A DNA stretch of 53,174 bases from Saccoglossus kowalevskii (lineage: Eukaryota; Hemichordata; Enteropneusta; Harrimaniidae), in the NCBI RefSeq assembly GCF_000003605.2, contig NW_003155238.1:693688-746861 (forward strand), in the 5' to 3' direction. The translations under genes and the position numbers were made by a program. The notes below the pieces were generated by a model, which made no database searches, had not been told where the DNA came from, and worked only from the letters and a program-made list of their open reading frames with translations. Shown here piece by piece: positions 36,131 through 47,600 of this stretch (position 1 is the stretch's first letter; each line of letters begins with the position of its first letter).

Positions 36131-39100
36131 AAAAAAATATTGTAAATAAATAAATGCGATTAAACCTGCGTTTTGATATGTGCAAGATACTGCAAGAAAA
36201 CAGAGTCTTGTATAAACACGTTCATGAATATGTTAATGGACATAAAATAATGAAACTGACGCAGATTATGTAATTTTAAAAACAAATGTTATTGCAATGA
36301 TTAGACTAGTCATAAAAATGTATAACAAATATATATTGGTTATTAAATTCATCAAGATAAAATATGTTTGAGATCAGGCCTACAAATATGGACGTTATCG
36401 CTTGATGCATTCGATTGCGTACTGATTTTAGTGAACACCCCCACCGATTGCAAACTACAAAAAAAAAGAAAAAAACACTGATTTGAATATCAAGAAGAAG
36501 TAACGGAGTGCATGATGGGATCAACAGGCCTGTTTCCTTAGTTGTTAGAAGAACCCGACAGCACCGTGTGTGTCCAGTGATGATGGACTACACGTTAATA
36601 ATGATGTGCTTTCTATTTTTCGCCAATTTAGTAATATTACTTATTCTTATACCCACTGACGATTAAATCGGGTGTACATGGCCCTGTCACGATTCGGTGT
36701 GTATGTGCAGCGACGGGAGAAAGTAATAAATGCCAACAGGAGGGGAAAATGGTAAATTTCATTAGCAATCGGGTCATATAAGCAGAAAGCAAAAACAGTG
36801 ATCTTTGGGGGAATTTCGCTTGCGGCGGTTTGCCTGCATGCCGGATGTTGCTTGGATTACATGGAGAGATTTGGTTATTAAAGAACGCGAATACGGAAAA
36901 TTAACTAGTTCGTCTGTTTTTTTTTGTCCACGCTTAATAAAAGGTCGGTATTGTGAATGTATTTCTTAGTAGAATACATATCCTCGTCGATTTAGATGAA
37001 TATGTCAAATTTTATCTTATAGAAAACCACGTAAATCATGAACAGCGGATAAGCTACTGGAAACAAACATTTCATTGCTCTTGTTGAAAAATAAATTATT
37101 CATATTTTACGGATTCCAAAAATTAAAAAAGAACGCCTTTGTGATAACTTTATCAAATTTGGGGAATGATTTATGTATTCATTTCAATATTAACATAAAT
37201 CAAACGCAAATGTTGATTTCTGTTTAAAAAAGTTGAAATCAAAACGTACAACATGTGACAAACATTGTGCATTTCATTTCCACAGCACCAGAAGTAGACA
37301 CCGTAACAAAAAACAAAAACACGACTCCCATAGAGAGTGACTGGGACCCAGACTTTTGAGCGCAATTCATGCATAAAATAGACAAATTTACAAACAAAGA
37401 AAACTGAAAGAATAAGAACAGTGAGTGCAAAAAAAGGACGCCATTTACAGAACGGTGTATTCTATTAGACAAACGTGGACGCTTTGATACGCCCCCCACA
37501 AAAGAAGCACTACGCGGCCTGCCAGGACGAGGCTACACAAAGCTGGACAGGTGTCCGTTTCCTATATAATCGTTTTCATTTTCTTCTCATTCCGAGTGAT
37601 TTTAATTTCCTGTCGTATACATTTTGCTTAAGTTTCACTTGTTTCTTTAATTGTGGGGATAGGCTCGGGTGCATTAGTGATGTAAATCATTCAGACTATA
37701 CAGTCTCAGTCTATGGCACTAAGTATGGATAGTTGCATTACTACAATCACCCATTCATATCACGCGTTCTTGTTTGTTAAATTTTAACAACATATTATAA
37801 AATATTTATAGTAACTTTTTATTTCAAATCTCGTGTCGGTATTTTAGAATAATATCTATAATGGATTTTATTTGTGGAAATTTGAAATGGTAATTTATTT
37901 GTTATTAACTTGAATGCCATTTAAATTCAACAACAACAATGATGTAATTTATATTAGTTTATATTAATTTAATTTATAATAATTATTTTATTTAATTAAT
38001 TACAAATTATTCTAATTCCGGGACAAATAATCATGAAGTAAGATTCTTCTTAAATGTGCGACATACTGCGACGTGTAACTTTGCTAGTGGCAGGTGGTAT
38101 GGCGTTTCAATGTTGTACAATTTACTTTAGAAGTCGGCGCGATTTCAGGACAATTTGTGATTTGTACGCTTTCAAACAAACAACATGATTACAAATACAT
38201 CAAAGGTGTGCTACCATTCTCCGATGTGATGGAGTTCGACGGATGATCGATCGGGAAGACATTAATTTAGAAAAGGGAAAAAATCGAATCAATGAAATGT
38301 TTCTACTATTTGGTTAAGGTAAGGGGAATTGATGAATTGGCAATTGATACACCACTCTCTGCTGGTTTTATCGTGTTTTATCGCAGAGAATACGAAAACT
38401 ATGCGACAACTAAAATTAAAGAATGAGAAGCAAGTCGACTTGGTGTGTTATAATGAGGGAGGTTGCAATACTGTGTTACGCACGGTTTGATGCTCAATTG
38501 GGATTACATGTACATGATGACGCGTAGAGGGGGAGGGGGGGGGTAAACCGTTTTGTACCGGCCATTTGTGAATAGACCAATTTTGCACGATGTGAATTCA
38601 AGCGTTGTTTAATTTCACTCTCAATCATACAACTGTCAGTAAAACGCTATTTATTAACACGCAAATACAAATATTTTGACGACAGAAAGCGAGAGGACAA
38701 ATCAATGAGAAGCAATGTTAAGTGTTCTTTCCATTCAACAAAATACAAGTAAAAAGCGTGCCGTCGATATATAATAAAAAAACAACACACAAAAGTACGA
38801 ATTCGGACTAAATTAGAAATGAGTTTAACATCAGTCGTTTTAATTTTGTGGGACCCGTACCGTCGCGTGTGAGAACCACAATAATACACGAAGAAAAGAA
38901 CAATTGCGCGTTTCGATACAAATCGCGAAATTGCAATCGACAGAATGAACGTTGCATGCGAAGTGAGAAAAAAATATATTCAATTTTAGACAGCACGAGA
39001 TTCGCGTCAATAGCTCTTAATCACGGTGATTTGTGGCATGTGAATGGAAACAGAAAGGATGTTATGCGGACTAATTTTAATAATTGATTCTCTATAATTG

Positions 39101-40664
39101 TAGTTTTTTTCTCTCTTAATGTCCATACATGCAATTTACCGGTGTGATTCACTTTGAAGTGCACGGCACACGGACGGACTGGTGATGTTATGTCAATCGG
39201 TAATCAACTAATAACAGAACTCTGTGAATACAAACGTAAATAGTTCATGTTTTGATATGTGTTCACACACTCGGGTCGGTACAAACTTAAGTTCAAACTA
39301 TACTGTAATATTTGCAAGCAGTGCATCAAATGTACACACTGTACAAATATTCAAAATTGCAATGGTCACACGTGTTTCCGTTTTTAATAACATTTTGTTA
39401 TCATTGTTCCGATAGTTTTATTATTGACTGTCATATATTCAGCTTTGTTTTCTAGGATTAAAGATGCAAAGAGGATATTGATGTTAAGAATAGAATGTCA
39501 TTTGGATTCATTCATCCATGCATTGCATGCCTGCAACCCGTTCAAACTGCGTTATTGACTACGAAAGGTATATAAATATGTATATACATAAATGGCAGTG
39601 GCCACAAATGATGGTAGTACTAGTGATTTAATATTAACGACCTGATGATTCGTTCACAGTCTCGGTTGGTCGGGTGCTATTTGTACGAGACATTTGAACG
39701 AAACTCAACAAGAAACAACCGTAATATCATACCATATCTATAAGTCTCGATATTATTAATTTTGTCGACAGTCACCAGCAAAAAGTTTGCGAACATTTGT
39801 ATTCTCTATTTCAACACATAAACACACCTTGGTGCTCAGGTTGGCGGTCAACCATCTATCGAGTTATAAATTCAGTTTTAGTCGCTAGTCAGTCCCCGGG
39901 GTGAGGGTGGTGGTAGCCGATGAGGAATTCAATAAAGATAAAATAATAAATCAGGTAAATTCATGTAATCTGTGACTCCAACTAGTATTTAACTTCGACA
40001 AATGAGACAAATCCGGCTTGACCCCAACCATCCAATCTCCCGAACTGCACATCTAAGTAATTGCAAGTTCAAGTAATTCTCAATTTGACATTGACAGTGG
40101 GGGGAATTGGGAAATTAGAATACTATTGCTATCAAGTATTACAATTTGTTTCTGTCCCAAAATATTACGAATTACATCGCGTCGTCGCTGTAATTGCAAT
40201 CTAAACCGGTGACGTCATCGAGATGATCGCAATCTAAACAGAGAGAAAGAGTGTTAATTTCTTGCGATAATTGATTGGAACATATTCCGGTATATTCTGC
40301 CTGCCTTGACGTGTGATGGCGCTGTTCGGTCCTCGCTGTTTACCTGTTACCATAATGATGAAATTAGTGTATGATAAGGCACCGAGCGACCATAATTACT
40401 GCCCCTATTCTATCGCGATACGATACACTATGGTTTTAATATCAATGAAACGGCAATTCCGTATAGAGAAATTACGCTGTGTCACACCCGGTACACGTTA
40501 GCACGACCAGTAACTATCCCCTATGGGTCTGCGTAAAAAGGCGTCAAACTTAAACACATCGTCGATTGTCATATTTGTCTACAACACCGTCACACTTTCT
40601 TTTGCGATAACAAATACCTGTAGTCTCCGATAATGAGAATGGTGTGCGTTCCTATCAGTTTAAT

Positions 40665-40690
40665 CATGGAGCTAAAAAAAGAGCTCCATG
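40665..40690. repeat. Short inverted repeat
   Basis: CATGGAGCT (40665-40673) and AGCTCCATG (40682-40690) around an 8-base A-rich loop. Small enough to be chance. Confidence 0.5.
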
Positions 40691-42749
40691 GTGTAATCGA
40701 CCTTGTAAACATTACAATAAACGAACCATGAAAAAAAATCGTATATGGATATCTTGCTGTCTGTTGTTAACAATGATATACCGTTTACAGTCAAATATAG
40801 GCATGCATCGTGAGTGTTTGCATTAATAAAACGCCAAACCAAACGGAGACGGTCGAATAGTGACGGGAGCAGTGACAGAAGTTGATATATGCCTTTGATT
40901 AATAGTTATTTTATTCCAAGGACTCTGCTATTATATTATGTTATAAGCTTTTTTTTTTTCATTGTTGAAACAAAACAAGTAACACCACGTGTACCGTGTC
41001 TTCGTTTACCACGGCGATAACTATACGAATTCATGTCCATGCCCCCTTCTCTCTCTTTCTCTATCGACGCCTGCAACAAAACAGCTATTTTCAACACTGA
41101 CATAGATCGATTCAAATTGGTCATGACTGGAAACGAAAAACTGCAGAAAATGAATTTAATAGGAGAATAAAATGGTGAGCGATTTGTGCAAGAAAAGATC
41201 GATCATCGTTGATAGTATCGTGATTCAGTATCATTCGTATCATCGGTTGCCTTGGCGAGAGCGGGGCTATTATCCCCAAGTCACGGATATTACCATTTCG
41301 TTGATCTCAGTTATATTAAATTTTCCACTTGCAATAAACATAAAAAACGCTCAACAGCTGTCTCTTGTTTCGTCTCATGACAAATAAACTATACATTCAT
41401 ACGTGGTCATTGATCAAGTGAACCAAGATTAAATATGCTATAATTAAAAACACTGAGTTCTTCATCGAATTTCGATTTTTTTTAAATGAGGTTTTTGCAT
41501 TCATGGAAACCGTTTCCTCCTTGACAACAAGAAAAACGACAGGTTTCGCGAATGTTGATATCTATATTGTTTAATTTCCTCATAGTGGTGGTCACGTGAC
41601 ATTGTTTTTTTGTAAATTTCAATTTATCTGGGCTTGAGCTGATAACTGATGGTAGTGCGGTTTAATAAAGGCTTGTAATTCCTCCATTCTTCAATATGTA
41701 TTATTTTTTTTATTGTTATTCCAGTCTTTGCACGCAATGTCTTTTTTTTGTATTTTTTGCGTGCGAAAAAGAACTTTCGTCATTGCGTTTGGAAGTGTAT
41801 CGCTTTCTCGTGATCGAGTGTACATGTTTTTTGTTATTTGTATTGAACTCGTCATTTTTTTCTGAAAAACGCACAATTTACACGGGTCGGGGCAGTTCCA
41901 TTTCCGCTCTTAGCGCCATGCTGTCGGCGATTACGAGAAAACAGAGATATTTTTTGCCTGGAATTTTGGAAATTGTATTTCAACGATTCCTGTTCAGCGC
42001 TGTGCCAATTCTAATCTCCTAGCGAATCATAAGTCACCGCCTAGTCAGTGTAATGGACAGAATTAGCATAAAAAAGATTAGTCCGTGGTCTTTTCAAGTT
42101 CAAGTCAGTTAGAGAATGTGACAAGGAAACGTGACTTGCATCATGAGCTCGTCAATTTTCTTTTGTTTTTGACTTCAAAAGATGTTAAATCAGCGACGAA
42201 TACGTACCTTTGGCTCGTGAGAAGGTACACCACGTTGAAACCGCGCGTTCAATTCAGTGACGTATTGTTTTCACCCACACGAACATATTCAAGTGCAACG
42301 AAGACGAAAACAGTATCATTTTTATAAAAAATAAGCCTCATTTAATCATTAAGTTGTATTTTTTATACATCGGAACTATGGAAATAACGAAATGAAGATC
42401 CAGTGTCCAAAACGACCGATAGAACTACCGCGATACGGCAAAAATACAAAAATGAGTAAATAAAAACTGTGCGGTAATGAATTTGGCGGGAAAACTCGAC
42501 AATCGATTGTTATATGGGCTATAAGAGATGCAGAGAATGTCTCTGTAATAGCTGCAATGGAAATCAACTACTGACGAGTAAATGAAGCGGAAAAACGCGC
42601 CAAATGTGTTCGGCTACGGATTCCATTCTTTTGTATAATTAGATCGTCTTATGCGACCACACTCCGAATAAAATCGATTGTCATCAGAAAATTGAAACCC
42701 GTTTCATTTTCTTTGTCACAAAAGTCCACTGTTTTCTATAATCCAGACC

Positions 42750-42774
42750 ACCGTCCCTCAAAATGAGGGACGGT
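42750..42774. repeat. Perfect hairpin with GTCCCTC stem
   Basis: ACCGTCCCTCA (42750-42760), loop AAA, TGAGGGACGGT (42764-42774). It shares the GTCCCTC/GAGGGAC stem core with the hairpins at 723 and 1999, though the rest differs. Confidence 0.75.
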
Positions 42775-43089
42775 GTCCAGACACAAACGAACAAAACAAA
42801 ATGTAATTCAAGTTCGTGTATTTTTAATTTTACTTATTTGAGACGAAACGAAACCTGTGACTGTTCAGCAGCTCCCGCTCAACCGTGGTCAAGAGACGAC
42901 TCAATGTACTTGGAGCAAATACTTTATTTTATAATCATAAATTTTCTAATTTAAACCACATCATGTCGTGTGCAGTATCATATTAAAACAATACATATCA
43001 TTTTTAAAACAAAAGTCTAATAACACCTTTTGCCTAGTTGTTCGTGTGAGATAAATTGACTCAGACGTATACACTACTGTATCTTTAAG

Positions 43090-44254
43090 AGTAATAAAAA
43101 AAAGGCGCGCAGTTGACCATTAGTGTGCGCACGCCCGGCGCGAGCCACCTTAGTTCAGGAAGGATTTTCTTCCCGGGATTGAACAAAATCAAGAAGCCAA
43201 AACTACTCGAGAGACTTTACTATGATTAGATAAAGCTCACGTAGCGAGTAATTCGAGATTATGTCCACATTAAAGCTGGAACAGTCGGATAAGCTGTTCA
43301 AGATCCAACACTGAAGACAGAAGTATTAAATCCACTATAAATGTTACCAAACAGCCATACGGACAGATCCGAGCATTTAATTTGGACGACAAGCAGCCGA
43401 TGGCACTTAACAAATCGGGCGAGTGGAAAACAGATTCACGGCGCCAGGTACATATTACTTTCCATTTTCTGATCGAAATCTTATGATTACCAAATGTTAA
43501 AATTCAGACCGTATTTTCTTTGGAAATCCTCTACCGGGGGAGTCAGGGAATGAAAAGTGCGGTATGACGTGTTCCCAATCTAACGAGTGGAGTGAAAAGA
43601 CTGGAGAAATATACGTGAAAGGGGACTGATTTCATGTCAAGAACGTCCCCCATTGATAAAACCATGCATCACACAATAAGAAGAAATTTAAATGTATGAT
43701 AGCGGTAAATTGGGCTTTGCATTTTTGTCTCGATATTTAATCACATGATGAATACGTAATCCCCATTTCTGGCATTACCCATTAGTCGGTATTGTACAAC
43801 AATAAGCGGGAGAAAATTGAAAATGGATTTATTTAGTTATTGAAGTCAAATGCAATTAGAAATACCTATAAAATGTATTATTATCCCAAATCCAATGAGA
43901 GTGTGAGTCCAAATGATTTATTCCTATTGCAAAAGTAGTCCCGACCAAAGCGGAGGCCGTGATGCGCCCTCAAGTTCTGGTTTAACGGTTTTAATTTCTA
44001 AAAGTGGCCGGGAGAAACAGTTTTGTGTGTAGCGCACTTATCGATGCGAGCTGCTTTCAATTTGGTCTGTCATAGAACAGAATCCTTCAATTTAAATCAT
44101 TCGCGTTAGTTCCAATTTCTTTTGTGAAAACGTTCGCGATCTAGGGTGACACCCCCTTGTGAAGAATGGTAGAGTCCGTGACCTTTGAGTGAAACACGCT
44201 GTGTGCGTTGTGTATGTGTTTCATTCGATTTCTTTTGCTATCTTGGGCAACAAC
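43090..44254 (+). promoter_or_regulatory. Probable dachshund proximal promoter and 5' UTR region
   Basis: Placed by position only, directly upstream of the start codon. A short GC- and CpG-rich patch at about 43105-43145 (GGCGCGC, CGCACGCCCGGCGCGAG) stands out from the AT-rich surroundings. A TATA-like CTATAAAATG lies at about 43867-43876, but AT-rich DNA gives such matches by chance. The transcription start and any 5' UTR intron cannot be fixed from sequence. Confidence 0.35.
44166..44192 (+). promoter_or_regulatory. Short upstream ORF ahead of dachshund start
   Basis: ATG at 44166 opens an eight-codon frame (MVESVTFE) ending in TGA at 44190-44192, 62 bases before the dachshund ATG and in a different frame. 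If the transcript starts upstream of 44166 this would be a uORF that could lower translation of the main frame. Whether it is in the mRNA is unknown. Confidence 0.3.
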
Positions 44255-44658
44255 ATGTCTTTGGCCGGTATAGCTACGTCGCTCAGTCCTCCTACCCAGG
44301 TGCTGTTTAAGTTGGACAAGCCTGCCTACAGTACCCCACCGCCAGTAAGCAATGATCCGGCCAACAATGAGTGTAAAATGGTGGAGTATCGTGGGGCTAA
44401 AGTGGCCAGTTTCTCGATCGATGCACGAGAGATGATCTGTCTACCGCAGGCGTTTGATCTGTTCCTGAAGCACTTGGTCGGTGGTTTACATACGGTGTAT
44501 ACGAAACTGAAACGTCTTGATATTACACCTGTTGTTTGCAACGTTGAACAGGTCCGAATCCTTCGTGGGTTGGGTGCGATACAGCCAGGAGTGAATCGTT
44601 GTAAACTGGTGACCCGGGATGAGTTTGACATTCTCTACAACGACTGTACTACAGCAAG
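44255..44658 (+). CDS. dach: Dachshund homologue, first coding exon (partial gene; Ski/Sno/Dac domain)
   Basis: Encodes 134 complete residues plus two bases of the next codon. Residues 1-39 form a low-conservation N-terminus beginning MSLAGIATSL. From about residue 40 (CKMVEYRGAKVASF) the sequence is the DACHbox-N/Ski-Sno-Dac domain, including the family's CLPQ motif at residues 62-65, then FDLFLKHLVGGLHTVYTKLK, and RILRGLGAIQPGVNRCKL near 101-118. In the family this domain acts in the nucleus, binding DNA and partners of the Pax-Six-Eya-Dach network. Start choice: an in-frame TGA at 44186-44188 precedes the exon, and 44255 is the first in-frame ATG after it, with A at -3. The exon ends in AAG|GTGGGT, a good 5' splice site, in phase 2 after AG. 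The next conserved residues in DACH proteins are serines (AGY), so an AG|Y split fits the known exon-1 boundary. Beyond the donor the frame stays open to 44839, but that sequence has no DACH similarity. Later exons, including the C-terminal DACHbox-C, lie outside the window. Confidence 0.96.
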
Positions 44659-47600
44659 GTGGGTAACTAGTTGGCGTTATAAGATACCCGTTTTTGCACA
44701 TCACTGTTATTTCTTTATAATTACAAACACTGCGTCGACTAGTATACACTTTCACCTGATAGTAACACCAAACACCACTGATTTCACTGACGACAGGCGT
44801 TGTTTTGTTGTTAGTCCCACATTCATGAAGGGAGGTTGATTTCATTCATAAAAACGAGATCTGTACACTGGTCGCTTTGGACTGTTTAAAAGCTAAGAGT
44901 CGTGGATTATCGTATGTTGAGTAGCTTGAGTCAAAAGCTTTACATAGAGTGTTGTCTTAGGCAGTGTTTTTTTTCTCGTTCGATCAATAACCGAGGTTTT
45001 ATTTAACAAGAAAGATTTGAAACCACTTTGTTACTGGATCCGAGATCGGAGTGAGTGAGAACCACTGGCATATTGGCGGAAGGAAAAACACACCACTGGC
45101 TCTTTGTGTGATCAGCGGAAACAGTTGACTTAACTAGTGACCCTGGTGCAAGAGTAACTTTTATAAAGTTGCGATTAGGTCCTGCGCTTACAAAACTGGC
45201 TGCAATTCTCTCTCTTTTGCGGTTAAAAGGTGAAAAATTAAACATTGTTTTAACAACGCCAATTGATGACATTGAGTCAGAATTAATAGATCCGTCGATG
45301 TATTTAACTTGTAAACATCGTTTGCTTTGAGAAAATTCTCGTGGCGAGGGGGACAAGTTCACGTTTGCGGCCTGACAACATTTCTGGTGACTAGCGTATC
45401 GAGTTCAATTCTAATAAAACACGCGTCTGCCTGAGTTCAACTGGCGTGATGGTGAGTTATTGACCGAGGAAGCTGGCTTCGGACATAAATTACGTTGCGT
45501 GTATTGTACGAGTCGTAAAAAACACAGTTGGCGAGTGCCTATTGATACACTACTGTTAGGCTCTAGTCGGTGCTTTATCCCACGCCGAAAGTTGCGTTTT
45601 CAAAACGGAAGATGTGCCTTCGCGAAATTGGTAATTGTGTCAGATTCGAACAAATACAAAACAAGCAACAGGTACTCAGAGAAAATAAGCCGATCATTCA
45701 ACGGAATTGCTATCTACCCAGTCAGTATTTCTAACATTTTCGACTTAAAGTTATTAATAAAAACGCAGCAAAGTTAAATATATTTATACACATTGAACGG
45801 AACTAAGCGCGGATAAAGTCGGGCAATAATAGATTCTGAATTCTAAACCGTGTGACAAATACAGTCAACGTAATCTCGTTCAACGCGCCGAAGTCCATCC
45901 ACGATCTGTGTCAATTTGGTACGTTAAATATCGTGTTCGCCCCTCCCTTCGGTCAAGTGGACAAGGGGGGTCAACGAGAAGTGTCATCCCGTGTAAGTCG
46001 AGACGCGATCTACTGTTCTGCGCTCGGGTCGTAAGACCTGCCAAAACCGAGGTGCGAACTAAGCTAGGGACCTGACTGTGAACAATGGACTCGCTTTTAT
46101 TATTGTCCCTAGTTTCAATTGAGAAATGAAAACCCCTGTTTATGGCACTCTCGCCAATAGATGAAATAAAATACCGCTGTTCGGTAAATTTAATAAAGTC
46201 AGTGATGTATCTCAAGTGTGTCGACCCGGAGTGGTGACGGATGTAAAACTGTTCGGTGCTGAATTCAGCGGCCATAACCGGTGTACATCGTCGGTTAGGG
46301 TAAAAGTTTTTATGTTCATAAACGGTCACCACTGACACACAAGCGCGCACACTTTTGATGAATAGTCAGAACAGTTGCTATAAAGATGGATGTACTTTAG
46401 ATGGATGTTTTTTTTTTCTATGACTGTTGTAGCGAGATATCCTGGGGCCACGTACTAAATTCAGTTCAATTGAACTAGCGATTTGGTTTGAATGCAATGC
46501 GACTAACAACACACTGTCAATGCGTGGTGTGAGAATCACTGGAAAACTTGCATACCAATTATGATGGGGTGGGGTGGGTTTCACTTGAGGTGGGGGTTTC
46601 AAAAAAAGAATAAGACTAACATCATACAGACATTAATGTCTGTTTATTTGAGTGCACATTGCACCACTCTTATTGGGTTGGACAGCAATGAAACTGGACA
46701 CAGTTGATAGATTTTCAAGGGCAACTTGCTTCCAATGGGATCTATTTCAAAACATGCACTGTAAATGCTTATAGCATTCATTGTTGCCTTTCCCATTATT
46801 TAGGAGAAGGGGGTGGCGGCTGGGCTGTTGACATCATGGAAAGTAGGTGCACACCACAGTCTTGATGTGTGGAGATTGAATGACAAATTATCTGAAATAA
46901 ATAAATATATCTTGTATTTTGTAATTAGGACATTTTGATTGGCAAACTGTGACAGTATTGGGAATGTACATGTTGGTAATGTGTATTCTATGTTAGGTAT
47001 TTACTAAAATCACATGTTTGCTGATACCTTTCCTTAGAATGGCATAACTTCATTTTTGTATTCTTCCACATTTCAAATCATTGTCACTGGAAAATTCCTC
47101 GAATGACAAAATTAATATCACTCTCACCTTTCAAAAAATAAACTTGCATAATATATTTTCTAGATTTTTATTGAAACTTGTAGGCAATGAAAAATTTTAA
47201 TTATTTAATTTTTGAAAAATACATAAAAATAAGCATATTTATTATTTTTTTTCAAATTTGTTCTCCAAAAAACCCATCAAGAACAACAAACTTACTAAAC
47301 TTTGTAAGTCCTTATCCAAAATAAATATTTAAATCAGCGTAATAATTACCCAATGTGAGGCCACTCCTATTACTATAAACAAAAAACAAAACCAACAATA
47401 ATCTCTACTTAACACCTCATGCTGTAGCAAATAAATAAAAACGTTGGACTCAGATTGACAACTCAATGTTGGCTTTCATTGATAACAGCATGTTTAGCAT
47501 CCCATTGTTGGGCTGAACTCAACAAATAATGGGAAATAATACCTGCGTGTTCAGATAAAAATTACCATAGAAATGAAAGATTCCCTGAAAAGATGAAATA

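Larger units (their letters stand above)
36131..43089. other. Non-coding upstream tract of dachshund
   Basis: Seven kilobases without a recognisable gene. Contains a G-rich run near 38527, CACGTG at 39369, 40986 and 41593, and hairpins at 40665 and 42750. Its position makes it a candidate for cis-regulatory elements of dachshund, but none can be delimited from a single sequence. Confidence 0.5.

Noticed and set aside
44189-44254. Extension of dachshund to an upstream GTG start
   Set aside because: The codon at 44189 is GTG directly after an in-frame TGA; animal genes start at ATG, and 44255 has good context.
44659-44839. Continuation of the dachshund frame past the splice donor
   Set aside because: Similarity to the family stops exactly at the AAG|GTGGGT donor; the remaining 60 codons are unrelated to DACH.
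45880-46350. 156-codon - strand frame in intron 1
   Set aside because: No recognised domain, no repeat or mobile-element hallmark; length is possible by chance in CpG-rich DNA.
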